From Pseudomonas huaxiensis (GTDB taxonomy: Bacteria; Pseudomonadota; Gammaproteobacteria; Pseudomonadales; Pseudomonadaceae), in assembly GCF_003231275.1 (NCBI RefSeq), contig NZ_QKVL01000014.1:62001-126000 (forward strand): a DNA stretch of 64,000 nucleotides, given 5' to 3'. The position numbers were made by a program, and so were the translations under genes. The notes under the pieces were generated by a model. The model was not told the origin of the DNA. It was given only the letters and a program-made list of their open reading frames with translations, and ran no database searches. The stretch's first letter is position 1, and each line of letters starts with the position of its first letter. Below are positions 1 to 7,041 of this stretch, one piece after another.

Positions 1-557
1 AGTCGTTCCTGCTTCTGGCGCTCCTCTTCCGCGAGCCGATCATCAGCCTTGCTGATCGCCACTTCATCACGCACTGCATCGACATACGAAGCGTCGTCGA
101 ACATGCCCATGTGGATGTCAGCCGAGAAGCCCAGAGGCTGGAGGCACTTGCCGATGGCATCAGTGAGAGACTTCTTCGCAGCCTCCCAGTCCGTGATGAT
201 CTTGCCCTGCTGTAGAAGCACAAACGGCGTATGGCCGTAGTGCTCGACGGTGCATTTCTGGCCGTCTTTGCCCAAGTACCAAAGCTGAATCTTGAGCGTG
301 TGCAGCTTGGCGGTTATCAGCGGGGCCTCTGGCCATTCCTTGGTCGGCGCCTGGAGCGGCGCGCCGTCATCAAAACGATCCTCAAGAACAGTCCAGCCCC
401 AGCCCTCACCGCAAGGCCCGAAGACTTCGGTCGCTTTGCGCATCAGGTAGGTTGGCTTGATCGCGGTTCCCTTGAAACCGCCCATGCCTGTGAAGTTTTT
501 GGTGGCGCTCGGGTCGGTCGTATCGACCTGGTCCCATATGCGCATGTTGTCGGACAT
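1..557 (-). CDS. Rad52-like phage single-strand annealing protein (partial)
   Basis: The gene runs off the left edge, so only the first 185 codons are visible. The start is ATG at 557, preceded by GGAG. The translation has GFKGTAIKP near residues 28-35, then FGPCGEGWGW near 46-55 (the ANEMFG-GW region of Rad52-type proteins), and AAKKSLTDAIGKCLQPLG near 126-143, which resembles the Rad52 helix KARKEAVTDGLKRAL. The family anneals complementary single strands during phage recombination. Its place at the end of a leftward PL-type arm, where lambda keeps red genes, fits. The visible C-terminal part is charged and probably a linker. The Rad52-family call is by pattern only; a RecT- or Erf-type protein is the alternative. 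Confidence 0.55.
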   Translation of the reverse strand, partial: MSDNMRIWDQVDTTDPSATKNFTGMGGFKGTAIKPTYLMRKATEVFGPCGEGWGWTVLEDRFDDGAPLQAPTKEWPEAPLITAKLHTLKIQLWYLGKDGQKCTVEHYGHTPFVLLQQGKIITDWEAAKKSLTDAIGKCLQPLGFSADIHMGMFDDASYVDAVRDEVAISKADDRLAEEERQKQER

Positions 558-737
558 TGATAGCTCCATGCGCAGCTCTGGGCGGCGCCGTCAGTTGGAA
601 TAGGGAATGCCAGGTCACGCAGGCATGAGATTTGACCCACGCCCTGGCTGCCGGTGATGGTTGCGCGCTCTTGCCGGCTTACGCTCCCGAAGGGGTACGG
701 TTATCCCGAAGGCCCGCCGTGCTCGGGTGCGTGTGAT

Positions 738-1058
738 TCAGGAAGTGGCTGCGGCGATGGTGCGCTCGAAGCGGGATGCCAACTCGGCGTTGACCTCAGC
801 CTTCTTCAGGCTGTCGTCGGTCTCCTTGGCTCGGTGCAAGGCTTCGTAGCGGCGCAGGGTGGCGGCGGCCTCGATCAGGTCGGCCAAGAGGTTTGGCGCC
901 TGAGAGATCAGCTTGGCGTCAGCCTCTTCGTAGACGAAGTCGACTACCTGCTCCTGATCTTCGTTGAAGTCGATGGCGTAGCCGGTATGGCCGCGAAGGC
1001 CGACATTTGGAACTGGTCGGGCCACCCATGGGCCCGGCGTGTGCTTTTGTGCGGACAT
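738..1058 (-). CDS. Phage hypothetical protein with HTPGPW motif
   Basis: A 106-residue protein. The reading frame is open further upstream, but ATG at 1058 has GGGAG eight bases before it and gives a protein beginning MSAQKHTPGPW, a motif common in short phage proteins of unknown function. The middle has an acidic strand-like stretch and the C-terminal half is helical (DAKLISQAPNLLADLIEAA). It is part of the leftward early operon with the small genes to its right. Function unknown. Confidence 0.7.
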   Translation of the reverse strand: MSAQKHTPGPWVARPVPNVGLRGHTGYAIDFNEDQEQVVDFVYEEADAKLISQAPNLLADLIEAAATLRRYEALHRAKETDDSLKKAEVNAELASRFERTIAAATS

Positions 1059-1102
1059 GCGAATCTCCCGCGCCATCCATGCGGCGGGCGCTGATGTGGT
1101 AG

Positions 1103-1219
1103 TTACTGAGTGATGGAGCCGGCCAGAGAGCTGGCGAGCATGAAGAAGGTGCAGGCGAAGAGCATCGAGAAGGATCCGCGCCAGATGTACAGGCGGCGGG
1201 CTCGCTGGTAGCTGGTCAT
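1103..1219 (-). CDS. Small single-pass membrane peptide (38 aa)
   Basis: ATG at 1219 overlaps the TGA of the upstream gene by four bases (ATGA), a typical coupled start. The peptide begins MTSYQRARRLYIWRG and continues with a hydrophobic stretch of about 18 residues (SMLFACTFFMLASSLAGS). A basic N-terminus followed by one membrane segment is typical of small phage membrane peptides. No family recognised. Confidence 0.55.
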   Translation of the reverse strand: MTSYQRARRLYIWRGSFSMLFACTFFMLASSLAGSITQ

Positions 1220-1671
1220 CGCTTAGGCTCAAGGGATTTGATTGCAGACTTGCCCAATGCACGCAGAGAGCGCCTGAAGTTTCCGAGGTCTCGGCGTGCT
1301 TTCTTGCGCTCCCTGACGAAGTACCAGGCTCGGGCGCAGTGAACGCATGCCTGGTTGAGCAGGTAATCCGAGACTTCCTCGTCATTCAGACTGCGGTCTT
1401 CGTCTTGCGACCACTCTCGGAAGGCGTCCCACATATGCGTCTTGCGACGATCTTTCTCGTCGTAAAGGATCTTCCAGTGCTCTTCGCTTCCATTCGGCCA
1501 AGGCAGATCGCCAAGTTCAGGGTATGGATTAGCAGGCTTCGGACCAATCAAGTCGAAGCGGTTTTCGCATTGACCAAGGTGAAGTCCGATCTCGGCCGTC
1601 AATGACTTGATCCGCTGCAAGACTGATTCGTGAGCGGCCAGAGTGATGAGCATTGATCGTTCAAGCTTCAT
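1216..1671 (-). CDS. Phage hypothetical protein, charged
   Basis: A 151-residue protein with start ATG at 1671, overlapping the stop of the preceding 43-residue gene (ATGA) and preceded by GAGG. It begins with a helical segment (MKLERSMLITLAAHESVLQ), has a tryptophan-rich middle (GDLPWPNGSEEHWK) and a pair of cysteines in CVHC near residue 117, then a strongly basic tail (RERKKARRDLGNFRRSL). I see no family signature. The CxxC and basic tail could bind nucleic acid, but that is a guess. Confidence 0.65.
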   Translation of the reverse strand: MKLERSMLITLAAHESVLQRIKSLTAEIGLHLGQCENRFDLIGPKPANPYPELGDLPWPNGSEEHWKILYDEKDRRKTHMWDAFREWSQDEDRSLNDEEVSDYLLNQACVHCARAWYFVRERKKARRDLGNFRRSLRALGKSAIKSLEPKR

Positions 1672-1799
1672 GGCAGCCTCACAACGATCATTCCGCGCCG
1701 GAGTTGCGGGCGGATCGGTGGAAGATCGGAGACCAGAAAAAAGCCCTGACGATGCAGGGCTTTGACCAGGTCGGGGATTGTTCGGGCGATGACGGTCAT
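1668..1799 (-). CDS. Small phage protein (43 aa)
   Basis: ATG at 1799 follows GGAGG at a good distance, and the stop overlaps the next start by four bases, so it sits in a coupled gene chain. The protein begins MTVIARTIPDLVKALHRQGF and looks like one helix plus a short strand. It was missed by ORF length cut-offs. No function assigned. Confidence 0.55.
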   Translation of the reverse strand: MTVIARTIPDLVKALHRQGFFLVSDLPPIRPQLRRGMIVVRLP

Positions 1800-2380
1800 G
1801 GCGCCTCCTGCTTACGGTAGTTGGCGTCATACAGCGAATAACAAACCTTCCGAGCCCAGCCCTTATCAAGCATTTGCACCGCTGCAACCATGCGATTTAC
1901 TTCCTGTTCACGCTCTTCCGCCGCAATCTGTTCTGGCGTTCGAGCTGGCCTCAGTGCGCCAGGAAGTGATTGTTCAACCTGGGTATTTCCGTCAGCGCTC
2001 TCGAAGGTGAAGGCAACAATTTCGAGTGACTTGGACTTGAAATGGGCAATGACAGTGCACTGGACGCCATCTTGAAGATCTCGGTGCCAAGGGTCAGAAC
2101 TGCAAGCGGCGCAATCTCCCTGAAACTCGCACACCGATCCAATCGGTGGCATGCCTTCGCCATCCCAGCGATCAGGGCGCGGCGTGATGTACTCGACGGT
2201 GCCGCGCTTATGGTTGTGCCGGGTATCGCTGGTGCCTCCACCCCACGGGTAAGGTCCGCCTTCACGGCCAACCACGGCATATTGCTCGGTGTTGATCCAT
2301 ACCTCGGTGATGCCTTGGAAGGCGATCAGACCGTGACCCTCGGCCCAATCAGGCGCCATGCGCCAGTCGATCTTGATCAC
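1796..2380 (-). CDS. Phage hypothetical protein, GTG start
   Basis: A 194-residue protein. The start is GTG at 2380, chosen because AAGGAGG lies just upstream and no ATG in frame has such a site. The N-terminus is MIKIDWRMAPDWAEGHG. The middle has several tryptophans and a CAAC motif near residue 90, the C-terminal third is helical and acidic (EQIAAEEREQEVNRMVAAVQ). The stop overlaps the next start by four bases. No family recognised; position suggests an early accessory function. Confidence 0.65.
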   Translation of the reverse strand: MIKIDWRMAPDWAEGHGLIAFQGITEVWINTEQYAVVGREGGPYPWGGGTSDTRHNHKRGTVEYITPRPDRWDGEGMPPIGSVCEFQGDCAACSSDPWHRDLQDGVQCTVIAHFKSKSLEIVAFTFESADGNTQVEQSLPGALRPARTPEQIAAEEREQEVNRMVAAVQMLDKGWARKVCYSLYDANYRKQEAP

Positions 2381-2567
2381 GCGACCTCCTTGCGCCCGTC
2401 AACGATCTTGTTGAGGCGTCCGCAGTAGTGTTCGAACTCTTCGATGGTGATTCGCTGGTCGCCATCATTTCGGTCAGGTGCTTCTGGATCATCACCTGCC
2501 AACTGATTGGTGTGGCCGGGTCAGCGAGCGCTTCAAGCTCTTGGTCGAGCAGAATGTGAGGACTCAT
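2349..2567 (-). CDS. Small phage protein with possible frameshift (72 aa as read)
   Basis: ATG at 2567 follows GAGG. The first 35 residues (MSPHILLDQELEALADPATP and on to LTEMM) look protein-like. After about position 2465 the frame becomes serine- and arginine-rich and less convincing, while another frame reads DGDQRITIEEFEHYCGRL and continues to a TGA at 2377 that overlaps the GTG of the next gene. A single protein made from both frames would need a shift near 2465. Either this is an indel, a sequencing error, or two overlapping small genes. Function unknown. Confidence 0.45.
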   Translation of the reverse strand: MSPHILLDQELEALADPATPISWQVMIQKHLTEMMATSESPSKSSNTTADASTRSLTGARRSRDQDRLAHGA

Positions 2568-2569
2568 GG

Positions 2570-2980
2570 CTAATCATCCTCGGCGTCTGCGATGACGCCA
2601 TCACCCGCCAGCGGGGCCAGCAGCTCTGCGGCGATATCGCGCAGCACCTGGTCGCTGCTCAGGACCTCGGCGACGATGGATTTGCACTCGTTAATCGCGC
2701 CTCGTCGTGCGGCCAGGTACATGCGACCGTTTGCGGATCCGCTTTCCACCGTTTCGATCAGCAGCGCACTAAGGCGCTCGTCTACGGCTGTGGCGAACTG
2801 TTCATAGGTCACGCCATGAACTTGCCGGCCGGCGCGCTGAAATCTCACGTCAGCCCCGCGCAGCAGGTCAATCGTTGCGTTCTCGATCCAGATCCGTTCA
2901 GCTTCGCAGTCCTCCAGCGGCACCGGCTCGCGGTTGTCGTAGTCGAACTGGTTACGGTGCAGTTGAATGGCTGCGTTCAT
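2570..2980 (-). CDS. Phage hypothetical protein (136 aa)
   Basis: The start is ATG at 2980, with GGAGG upstream; the longer open frame lacks a better site. The protein begins MNAAIQLHRNQFDYDNREPV and is largely helical and acidic, ending in DAEDD. It overlaps the end of the zinc-finger gene to its right by 29 bases. I recognise no domain. Leftward early operon. Confidence 0.65.
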   Translation of the reverse strand: MNAAIQLHRNQFDYDNREPVPLEDCEAERIWIENATIDLLRGADVRFQRAGRQVHGVTYEQFATAVDERLSALLIETVESGSANGRMYLAARRGAINECKSIVAEVLSSDQVLRDIAAELLAPLAGDGVIADAEDD

Positions 2981-3170
2981 GGTCGCCTCCGATTGATGGC
3001 GGAAGATATTTTGCGAGGTCAAGCCAGAGGTATTTCACATGCTGACCAGGGCCGCGCCTGTGCGATACCTGTCCGCCGTGATCCCGATTGACGTGCTTCT
3101 TGGCGCGATCCCGGGTTTTCCAGGCGCTGCCACAAATCGTGCAGATGTGCGCAATGCACTGCTCGCCCAT
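2952..3170 (-). CDS. Small C2H2 zinc-finger-like protein (72 aa)
   Basis: The start is ATG at 3170 with GGAGG upstream. Residues 10-31 contain a cysteine/histidine set with the spacing C-x2-C-x12-H-x4-H, as in classical C2H2 fingers, followed by a basic stretch with several histidines. Such small fingers are scattered in tailed phages and probably bind DNA or RNA, but no target can be read here. The last ten codons overlap the next gene in another frame. Confidence 0.6.
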   Translation of the reverse strand: MGEQCIAHICTICGSAWKTRDRAKKHVNRDHGGQVSHRRGPGQHVKYLWLDLAKYLPPSIGGDHERSHSTAP

Positions 3171-3285
3171 GGTCGCCTCCAGGTGGTGGGTAGAAGGGCG
3201 CAGGCGCCCCGAGCTGCCGGGGATGCTTCTGGACTGGCTCGTCTTGAGTCCCGGAATCGCCTGCGGGAAAAAGCGAATGAATGAA

Positions 3286-3771
3286 TTACTGAATGGGCAA
3301 TCTGCGGACGGGGCGGACGCGGAGCTCGTAGTTCTTGACGCCGACGTCCTGAAGGCCACCACCGAAGACCATGGTGAATGCGTAGTAGGCGGAGCGCTGC
3401 GAACTCGACACATACCACTCGTCCGTGGCGTACGAATCCGGCGCGTACTGCCAGCCTTGGTTCAGTTCGCCAATGGACGGCAGCGAGAAATCCTTGTGAC
3501 CGTCAGCCTCGTGCGCGGCGGCGGCGATGGCGGCGGGGTGCTTTCCTTCGCGCACCAGGAGAATTTCGGTGTTGGCCCGGCCATCAGTGCGGCTGGTAGC
3601 TTCAGTCGATACACCGTAGTTGCCGAATGCGTAACGGCCCGGCAGGTCATTTTCGGCTGCGATGAGGTAGCAGAGACCTTCAGGGTACTGGCGAATGCCT
3701 TGGTAGATCCCGCCCTGGCCGGGCCAGATCTGGCCAATGGCAGGCGGAGTGAGCTGCTGTTGTGCGTTCAT
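3286..3771 (-). CDS. DUF1566-like phage protein
   Basis: A 161-residue protein with ATG at 3771 after AGGAA. It has the pattern of DUF1566/Lcl_C-type domains: GQGGIYQGIRQYPEGLCYL near the start, a KDFSLPSIGELNQGW stretch in the middle, then a tyrosine-rich YVSSSQRSAYYAF and the closing YELRVRPVRRL. These domains are usually surface or tail-associated and resemble sulfatase-modifying/lectin folds; here the gene sits in the early arm, so a role is unclear. Family call from memory of the motif pattern. Confidence 0.6.
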   Translation of the reverse strand: MNAQQQLTPPAIGQIWPGQGGIYQGIRQYPEGLCYLIAAENDLPGRYAFGNYGVSTEATSRTDGRANTEILLVREGKHPAAIAAAAHEADGHKDFSLPSIGELNQGWQYAPDSYATDEWYVSSSQRSAYYAFTMVFGGGLQDVGVKNYELRVRPVRRLPIQ

Positions 3772-4067
3772 TGAGTTGTTCCTGTGTCGGGGTGGGGCGG
3801 GATGCATCGGGGCGTGATCTGCCGGCTAGCCCACATTGGGCGACCTCCAGCCTCCACGGCTGGCGCGCTAAGCCTCGAACGCGACTACTACGTCAGCGGC
3901 GTGCACACCGCTTATGCCTTGTCGCGCCTACGCAACCCTTCACGCCGTCGCGAACGACCGTTTTGGGGTTAACACTGCGCCATAGCCACAGATCACACTC
4001 CGATGCAGCCTGCGATGGGGAGCAGGGCATCGGGCAGTTAACGTCAGGCTGACGTGGCGCTGGTTGT
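3772..4067. other. Intergenic spacer of about 300 bases
   Basis: No leftward gene is visible. On the plus strand 3784-3972 is open for 62 codons and contains RPPASTAGALSLERDYY, without a clear ribosome site. The codon pattern is not convincing and it opposes the flanking genes, so I do not annotate it as a gene; a small antisense or host-interaction peptide cannot be excluded. Confidence 0.4.
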
Positions 4068-4340
4068 TCAGTCGTCCCCGGCTTGGGCCAGCATCTTCTC
4101 GATGTCGGCGGCGACCGGTTTCTTCCAGTTCTTGATCTGGCCTGTCTCGAGGTCGATGTTCAGGATCAGGTAATCGCCGTAGTGGTCGCCAGGGAAGAAG
4201 CCAGGCACGTAGCCTTCGTAGCTACCGACTTCTTCGCCTTGGGCGTCCTGCAGGCCGGCGGCGAAACCGTCGCGGACCTTGATGTGTAGGTGCAGCTCCG
4301 TCACGTCGACCTGCACTGTTTTCTGCTGATTGATCTGCAT
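4068..4340 (-). CDS. Phage hypothetical protein (90 aa)
   Basis: The start is ATG at 4340 after GGAG. The protein begins MQINQQKTVQVDVTELHLHI and is rich in strands, with a short PGFFPGDHYGDYLILNID segment and a C-terminal helix. It is the first gene reached by transcription from the PL-like promoter near 5360, at the end of a leader of about 1 kb. No family recognised. Confidence 0.65.
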   Translation of the reverse strand: MQINQQKTVQVDVTELHLHIKVRDGFAAGLQDAQGEEVGSYEGYVPGFFPGDHYGDYLILNIDLETGQIKNWKKPVAADIEKMLAQAGDD

Positions 4341-4617
4341 GCTGCTGTCTCCGGTTGATTTCCCGTCTGGCCCTGTCGCCAAGGCCAGCCAGTGAAATCG
4401 CCCATTTACCGCCGGGCTCAGCGAGGCGCATCGCATACCAGGTCATTCGCTCGGTTCAGGCATTTCGCCTTCGTCAGCCGTACAAGGTTCTCCCTGTCGT
4501 GGGCAGCCTTTCGGGGCTGTCTGACGCCGGTCGCTGGTAGAGGCGATGCGGTCTGTTCACCAGTCCCAAAGTGGGCGTGGACTAGTGCTACTATCTGGGC
4601 TCCAAAGGAGGGGCTCG
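4341..4617. other. Divergent spacer between early arm and plus-strand gene
   Basis: No gene supported on either strand. A TACTAT hexamer at about 4588-4593 could be the -10 of a rightward promoter for the gene starting at 4618; I see no good -35. Confidence 0.35.
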
Positions 4618-4983
4618 ATGGATATCGATCTGCTTGCATATGAGTTGAAAAAAGCATTTGCTCAGTTGGATGTGACCGAAAAGCAGGAAGCGGCTAGGGC
4701 TGAGAAATCCCAGCGAAAATCTGAGCGAGCGGCACGGCGCAAAGCTGCGCGGAGAAAACCTGAGCCAGTCAAAACAACTCAAAGGCTGGCGGAAATTGCG
4801 TCATGCAAAGATTGCGGAAAACCGACGAACCCAGACACCGAGCTCTATTTTTTGCCGGTTCAGTGCAAGCACTGCCAACAATTATCAGAAGCAATTGACT
4901 TGGGTATTCGCAGCAGATCGTCTACTGAGTTTTCCTCTATCACTGTTGTCCCCGGTGGGGCTCCAGGTCTCGGTAAGCGTTAG
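4618..4983 (+). CDS. Basic arginine-rich protein with zinc ribbon (121 aa)
   Basis: ATG at 4618 follows a strong AAAGGAGGGG site, which fixes the start. Residues 22-50 are very basic (KSQRKSERAARRKAARRK), like the arginine-rich RNA-binding arms of lambdoid N proteins. Residues 60-90 hold two CxxC pairs (CKDC and CKHC) that would form a zinc ribbon, a pattern not found in N. The gene points right, against the PL-like transcript, although the nut-like site lies only 230 bases beyond its end. It could be a nucleic-acid-binding regulator; an antiterminator role is only suggested by the neighbourhood. Confidence 0.6.
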   Translation: MDIDLLAYELKKAFAQLDVTEKQEAARAEKSQRKSERAARRKAARRKPEPVKTTQRLAEIASCKDCGKPTNPDTELYFLPVQCKHCQQLSEAIDLGIRSRSSTEFSSITVVPGGAPGLGKR

Positions 4984-5215
4984 CAACCTATCCTCGCCAC
5001 CTAATTTCCCAATGCAGCCTGTCGCCAAGCTGCATCAGTGAAATTTCGTTCTTCTCTTGCACAGGCCAACGGTCGCTTTCCCGTCAGTAGCTTTCAGCGA
5101 GACACGGGATCAAGGTCCCAAGGCCAAACGCTTACTCATCACCACGCAGCCTATCCAGCTACGCCCTCCGAATGAGGTCTCCTATGCCCAGCGCCGACAT
5201 AAGGTCGAATCGCTG

Positions 5216-5286
5216 CGTACCGTTGCGCGGTACGTCCGCTGGCTATGCATCGGCCAGCTCGGCGTTCATCTGGTTTTTAAAGAGCG
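5216..5286 (-). promoter_or_regulatory. nut-like site: boxA plus boxB-type hairpin
   Basis: On the minus strand CGCTCTTTA (5286-5278) matches the boxA consensus. About 44 bases downstream is a perfect 7-bp stem with a five-base loop, CGTACCG and CGGTACG at 5216-5234. This order and spacing downstream of a PL-like promoter are those of a lambda nut site, where boxA binds NusB/S10 and boxB binds N. Confidence 0.55.
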
Positions 5287-5336
5287 GTGAGGCTTGAGGG
5301 CCTCCCGAGGGGCTGTGTAGCGCCTCGATGGATGTA

Positions 5337-5365
5337 AATTTAGAAAGTTAAACCTGTCTCGTCAA
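5337..5365 (-). promoter_or_regulatory. PL-like promoter
   Basis: Minus strand TTGACG (5365-5360), a 17-base spacer, then TAAATT (5342-5337). It would drive the leftward early arm. One operator-like palindrome covers the -10 and spacer and a second lies upstream of the -35, as expected for repressor control. Confidence 0.6.
5338..5353. promoter_or_regulatory. Operator-like site OL1
   Basis: ATTTAGAAAGTTAAAC, an inverted repeat of type RTTTA-N6-TAAAC. The same form occurs at 5373, 7756 and 7803. It overlaps the PL-like -10, so a bound repressor would block the promoter. Confidence 0.6.
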
Positions 5366-5372
5366 GTGCTTT

Positions 5373-5388
5373 GTTTAAGTATTTAAAC
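5373..5388. promoter_or_regulatory. Operator-like site OL2
   Basis: GTTTAAGTATTTAAAC has perfect 5-base arms GTTTA and TAAAC around six bases. It sits 19 bases from OL1 and just upstream of the PL-like -35, so the pair resembles lambda OL. Confidence 0.6.
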
Positions 5389-5416
5389 TTTTTGGTCGTG
5401 ACTCTCCCGCGCGCCC

Positions 5417-5442
5417 ACAAAAAAGCCCGCGCTAGGCGGGCT
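5417..5442 (-). terminator. Rho-independent terminator, leftward
   Basis: Minus strand stem AGCCCGC/GCGGGCT with a 5-base loop, followed by a T run. It closes the leftward gene ending at 5461 and keeps the repressor-side transcript out of OL. Confidence 0.75.
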
Positions 5443-5460
5443 TCGGGTTCAAATGGGGGG

Positions 5461-5778
5461 CTAGATGTCCAGGCAGGTAGAGTAGATTTTGCTTCGGAAG
5501 TCGCTCACTGCATCCTGCTGATACTTGGGGGTATCGAAGCGAGGCGATCGGTAGGCATCCTTGAACACGGTAAGCATGGCCAGCCTTACCGCCTCCTCTT
5601 GGGGATCTGTTTTTTTCTTGCTCATAGGCTTGATTGCGTCAGCCATCGCCACGCCTTTTTGCCTTATCTCCATCGCGGCTTTGGCGATCTTGTCATAGAC
5701 CTCGCAGTCGATCTGCTCCGTAGCCGAGGAATTTGCAGAGAAGGCAGTGAAAATGGTGGCAGCAATTAAGGCTCGCAT
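5461..5778 (-). CDS. Small exported protein in the rex-like position
   Basis: 105 residues; ATG at 5778 follows GGAGG and starts a signal peptide (MRALIAATIFTAFSANSSA). The mature part has one cysteine near residue 25 and one near the C-terminus (STCLDI), possibly a disulphide, and is otherwise helical and charged. It is the last gene of the leftward series starting at the repressor, the place of lambda rexB and of lysogeny-expressed exclusion genes. Periplasmic location is inferred from the signal peptide; the function is unknown. Confidence 0.65.
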   Translation of the reverse strand: MRALIAATIFTAFSANSSATEQIDCEVYDKIAKAAMEIRQKGVAMADAIKPMSKKKTDPQEEAVRLAMLTVFKDAYRSPRFDTPKYQQDAVSDFRSKIYSTCLDI

Positions 5779-5837
5779 GATGACCTCCATGTGAAAGACC
5801 GACATCTTACCATCCCGGTCCTTAGCCATCATCCAGG

Positions 5838-5865
5838 CAAAGAAAAGCCCGCGGGGAGGCGGGCT
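5838..5865 (-). terminator. Rho-independent terminator, leftward
   Basis: Minus strand stem AGCCCGC/GCGGGCT with a 6-base loop followed by TTTTCTTT, between the coiled-coil membrane gene and the exported protein gene, so the latter probably has its own promoter or relies on read-through. Confidence 0.7.
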
Positions 5866-5927
5866 ACAGCAGGCGATGCATCAGCGGGATACTAAAAAGC
5901 TGCCTGGGCTGGCTTAAATGGGAGGCG

Positions 5928-6578
5928 CTAACGCTCTTTACGCATATTCATTTGCGATGCTCGTATCTCATCAAGAATACGGCGATTGGCCTCAGTCTGC
6001 TCCTGAGCCTGCTGGATAATGGTGTCCACCTTCTGCTGGTTCAGAACGGACTCCTTGCCTCCGTCGAAGAATGCTTTGCCTCCGCCAAAAATTGTGGCGT
6101 TCGCCCCCATGATTCCAAGGACGATAGCGACCCCAATGCCCGCCATCCAGTAGCGCTGCTCCTTGTTCGCCTGCTTAACCTTTCCGAATTCGGCTTCAGT
6201 CCGTTCAAGTGCAGATAGTGCCGATACAACGGCGCGATCATTTGACTCGATGTGAGCCTGCAGCGCCTCCTTCATCGCAATTGACTCTCTTCGTGCGGAT
6301 CTTTCGCGCAGCCGCAATTCGCGCCGGAGATCCTCCGAGCGCTTCTCACTGTCTGCCTCCATCCGCTCGACGCGCTTCTCCATCCTCTCTTCGATAGCGG
6401 AAATGGACCCCAATAGCTCTTCTCGGGTAAGTTCGCTCATTGGATTAGTATCCGTCTTCTCCACGGCCCTGTCATCATCGCCCAGTATCTCATCGTTCAT
6501 GGCCTTGTATTTTGCGTGAGAGGACTGAGTGAATAGCCCGCGCCTTGAGTCGCCTCCATTGGGAATGCTAAAGCCCAT
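5928..6578 (-). CDS. Coiled-coil protein with one membrane segment
   Basis: 216 residues; ATG at 6578 overlaps the end of the gene to its right, with GGGAGG upstream. The first 45 residues are polar, then comes a long charged helix (EERMEKRVERMEADSEKR) that should form a coiled coil, one hydrophobic segment near residues 145-165 (MAGIGVAIVLGIMGANATIF) and a polar glutamine-rich tail. The layout resembles phage membrane proteins that act in superinfection exclusion, and the gene lies in the rexAB position next to the repressor. That role is inferred from context. An internal ATG at about 6500 is an alternative start. Confidence 0.65.
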   Translation of the reverse strand: MGFSIPNGGDSRRGLFTQSSHAKYKAMNDEILGDDDRAVEKTDTNPMSELTREELLGSISAIEERMEKRVERMEADSEKRSEDLRRELRLRERSARRESIAMKEALQAHIESNDRAVVSALSALERTEAEFGKVKQANKEQRYWMAGIGVAIVLGIMGANATIFGGGKAFFDGGKESVLNQQKVDTIIQQAQEQTEANRRILDEIRASQMNMRKER

Positions 6579-6882
6579 TATCGCCCTTGACCTCCCGCGC
6601 CCCGCCCGCGGACGCCTGAGATTCGCGCCTAAGCTTTACCCATCTATCAACAACCATTGCACTATGAGAGCGGATGTACCCACATTTCTCGCAGTAGACC
6701 TTGTATTCAAGAGTAACAATATTGCTGTGCAATACCTCTTGAGCGTAAGTCCAGGCCCCCAAGTCTGAGGAACTGCAAACGGTGAAGTCTTCATGCCCAC
6801 AGCTAGGGCAGTTGTCCTGAGTGGAGACTTCTGTGAAAAAAGCGATGAGTTCTTCAGTGGTTGTTTTTTGGGTAAAATCCAT
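6568..6882 (-). CDS. Zinc-ribbon protein next to the repressor
   Basis: 104 residues with ATG at 6882, preceded by GGAA; a TTG at 6912 in frame is the alternative start. CPSC near residue 25 and CEKC near residue 65 form a pair of CxxC knuckles typical of zinc ribbons. It is the first gene downstream of the repressor in the same direction and overlaps the coiled-coil gene, so it is probably co-expressed in the lysogen. Function unknown. Confidence 0.65.
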   Translation of the reverse strand: MDFTQKTTTEELIAFFTEVSTQDNCPSCGHEDFTVCSSSDLGAWTYAQEVLHSNIVTLEYKVYCEKCGYIRSHSAMVVDRWVKLRRESQASAGGAREVKGDNGL

Positions 6883-7041
6883 GCCGATCGTTCCGTCGTT
6901 AAGCGGCTTCAATTCCGGTGATTGTTTTGGCCACTCGGCCCGTTTCAGATGAGACTATCGGGAGTTCAGCCGCATCTCGCGTCCTGCCAGCTTTGGTCCC
7001 ATGCACTTTCTCATTCCTACGCTTCTTCACCAGGGTGGTGG

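Noticed and set aside
3784..3972. Plus-strand frame of 62 codons in the early spacer
   Set aside because: No ribosome site and against the local direction; kept only as a remark on the spacer.
5216..5234. The boxB-like hairpin as a plain terminator
   Set aside because: No T run follows on either strand, and boxA stands at the proper distance.
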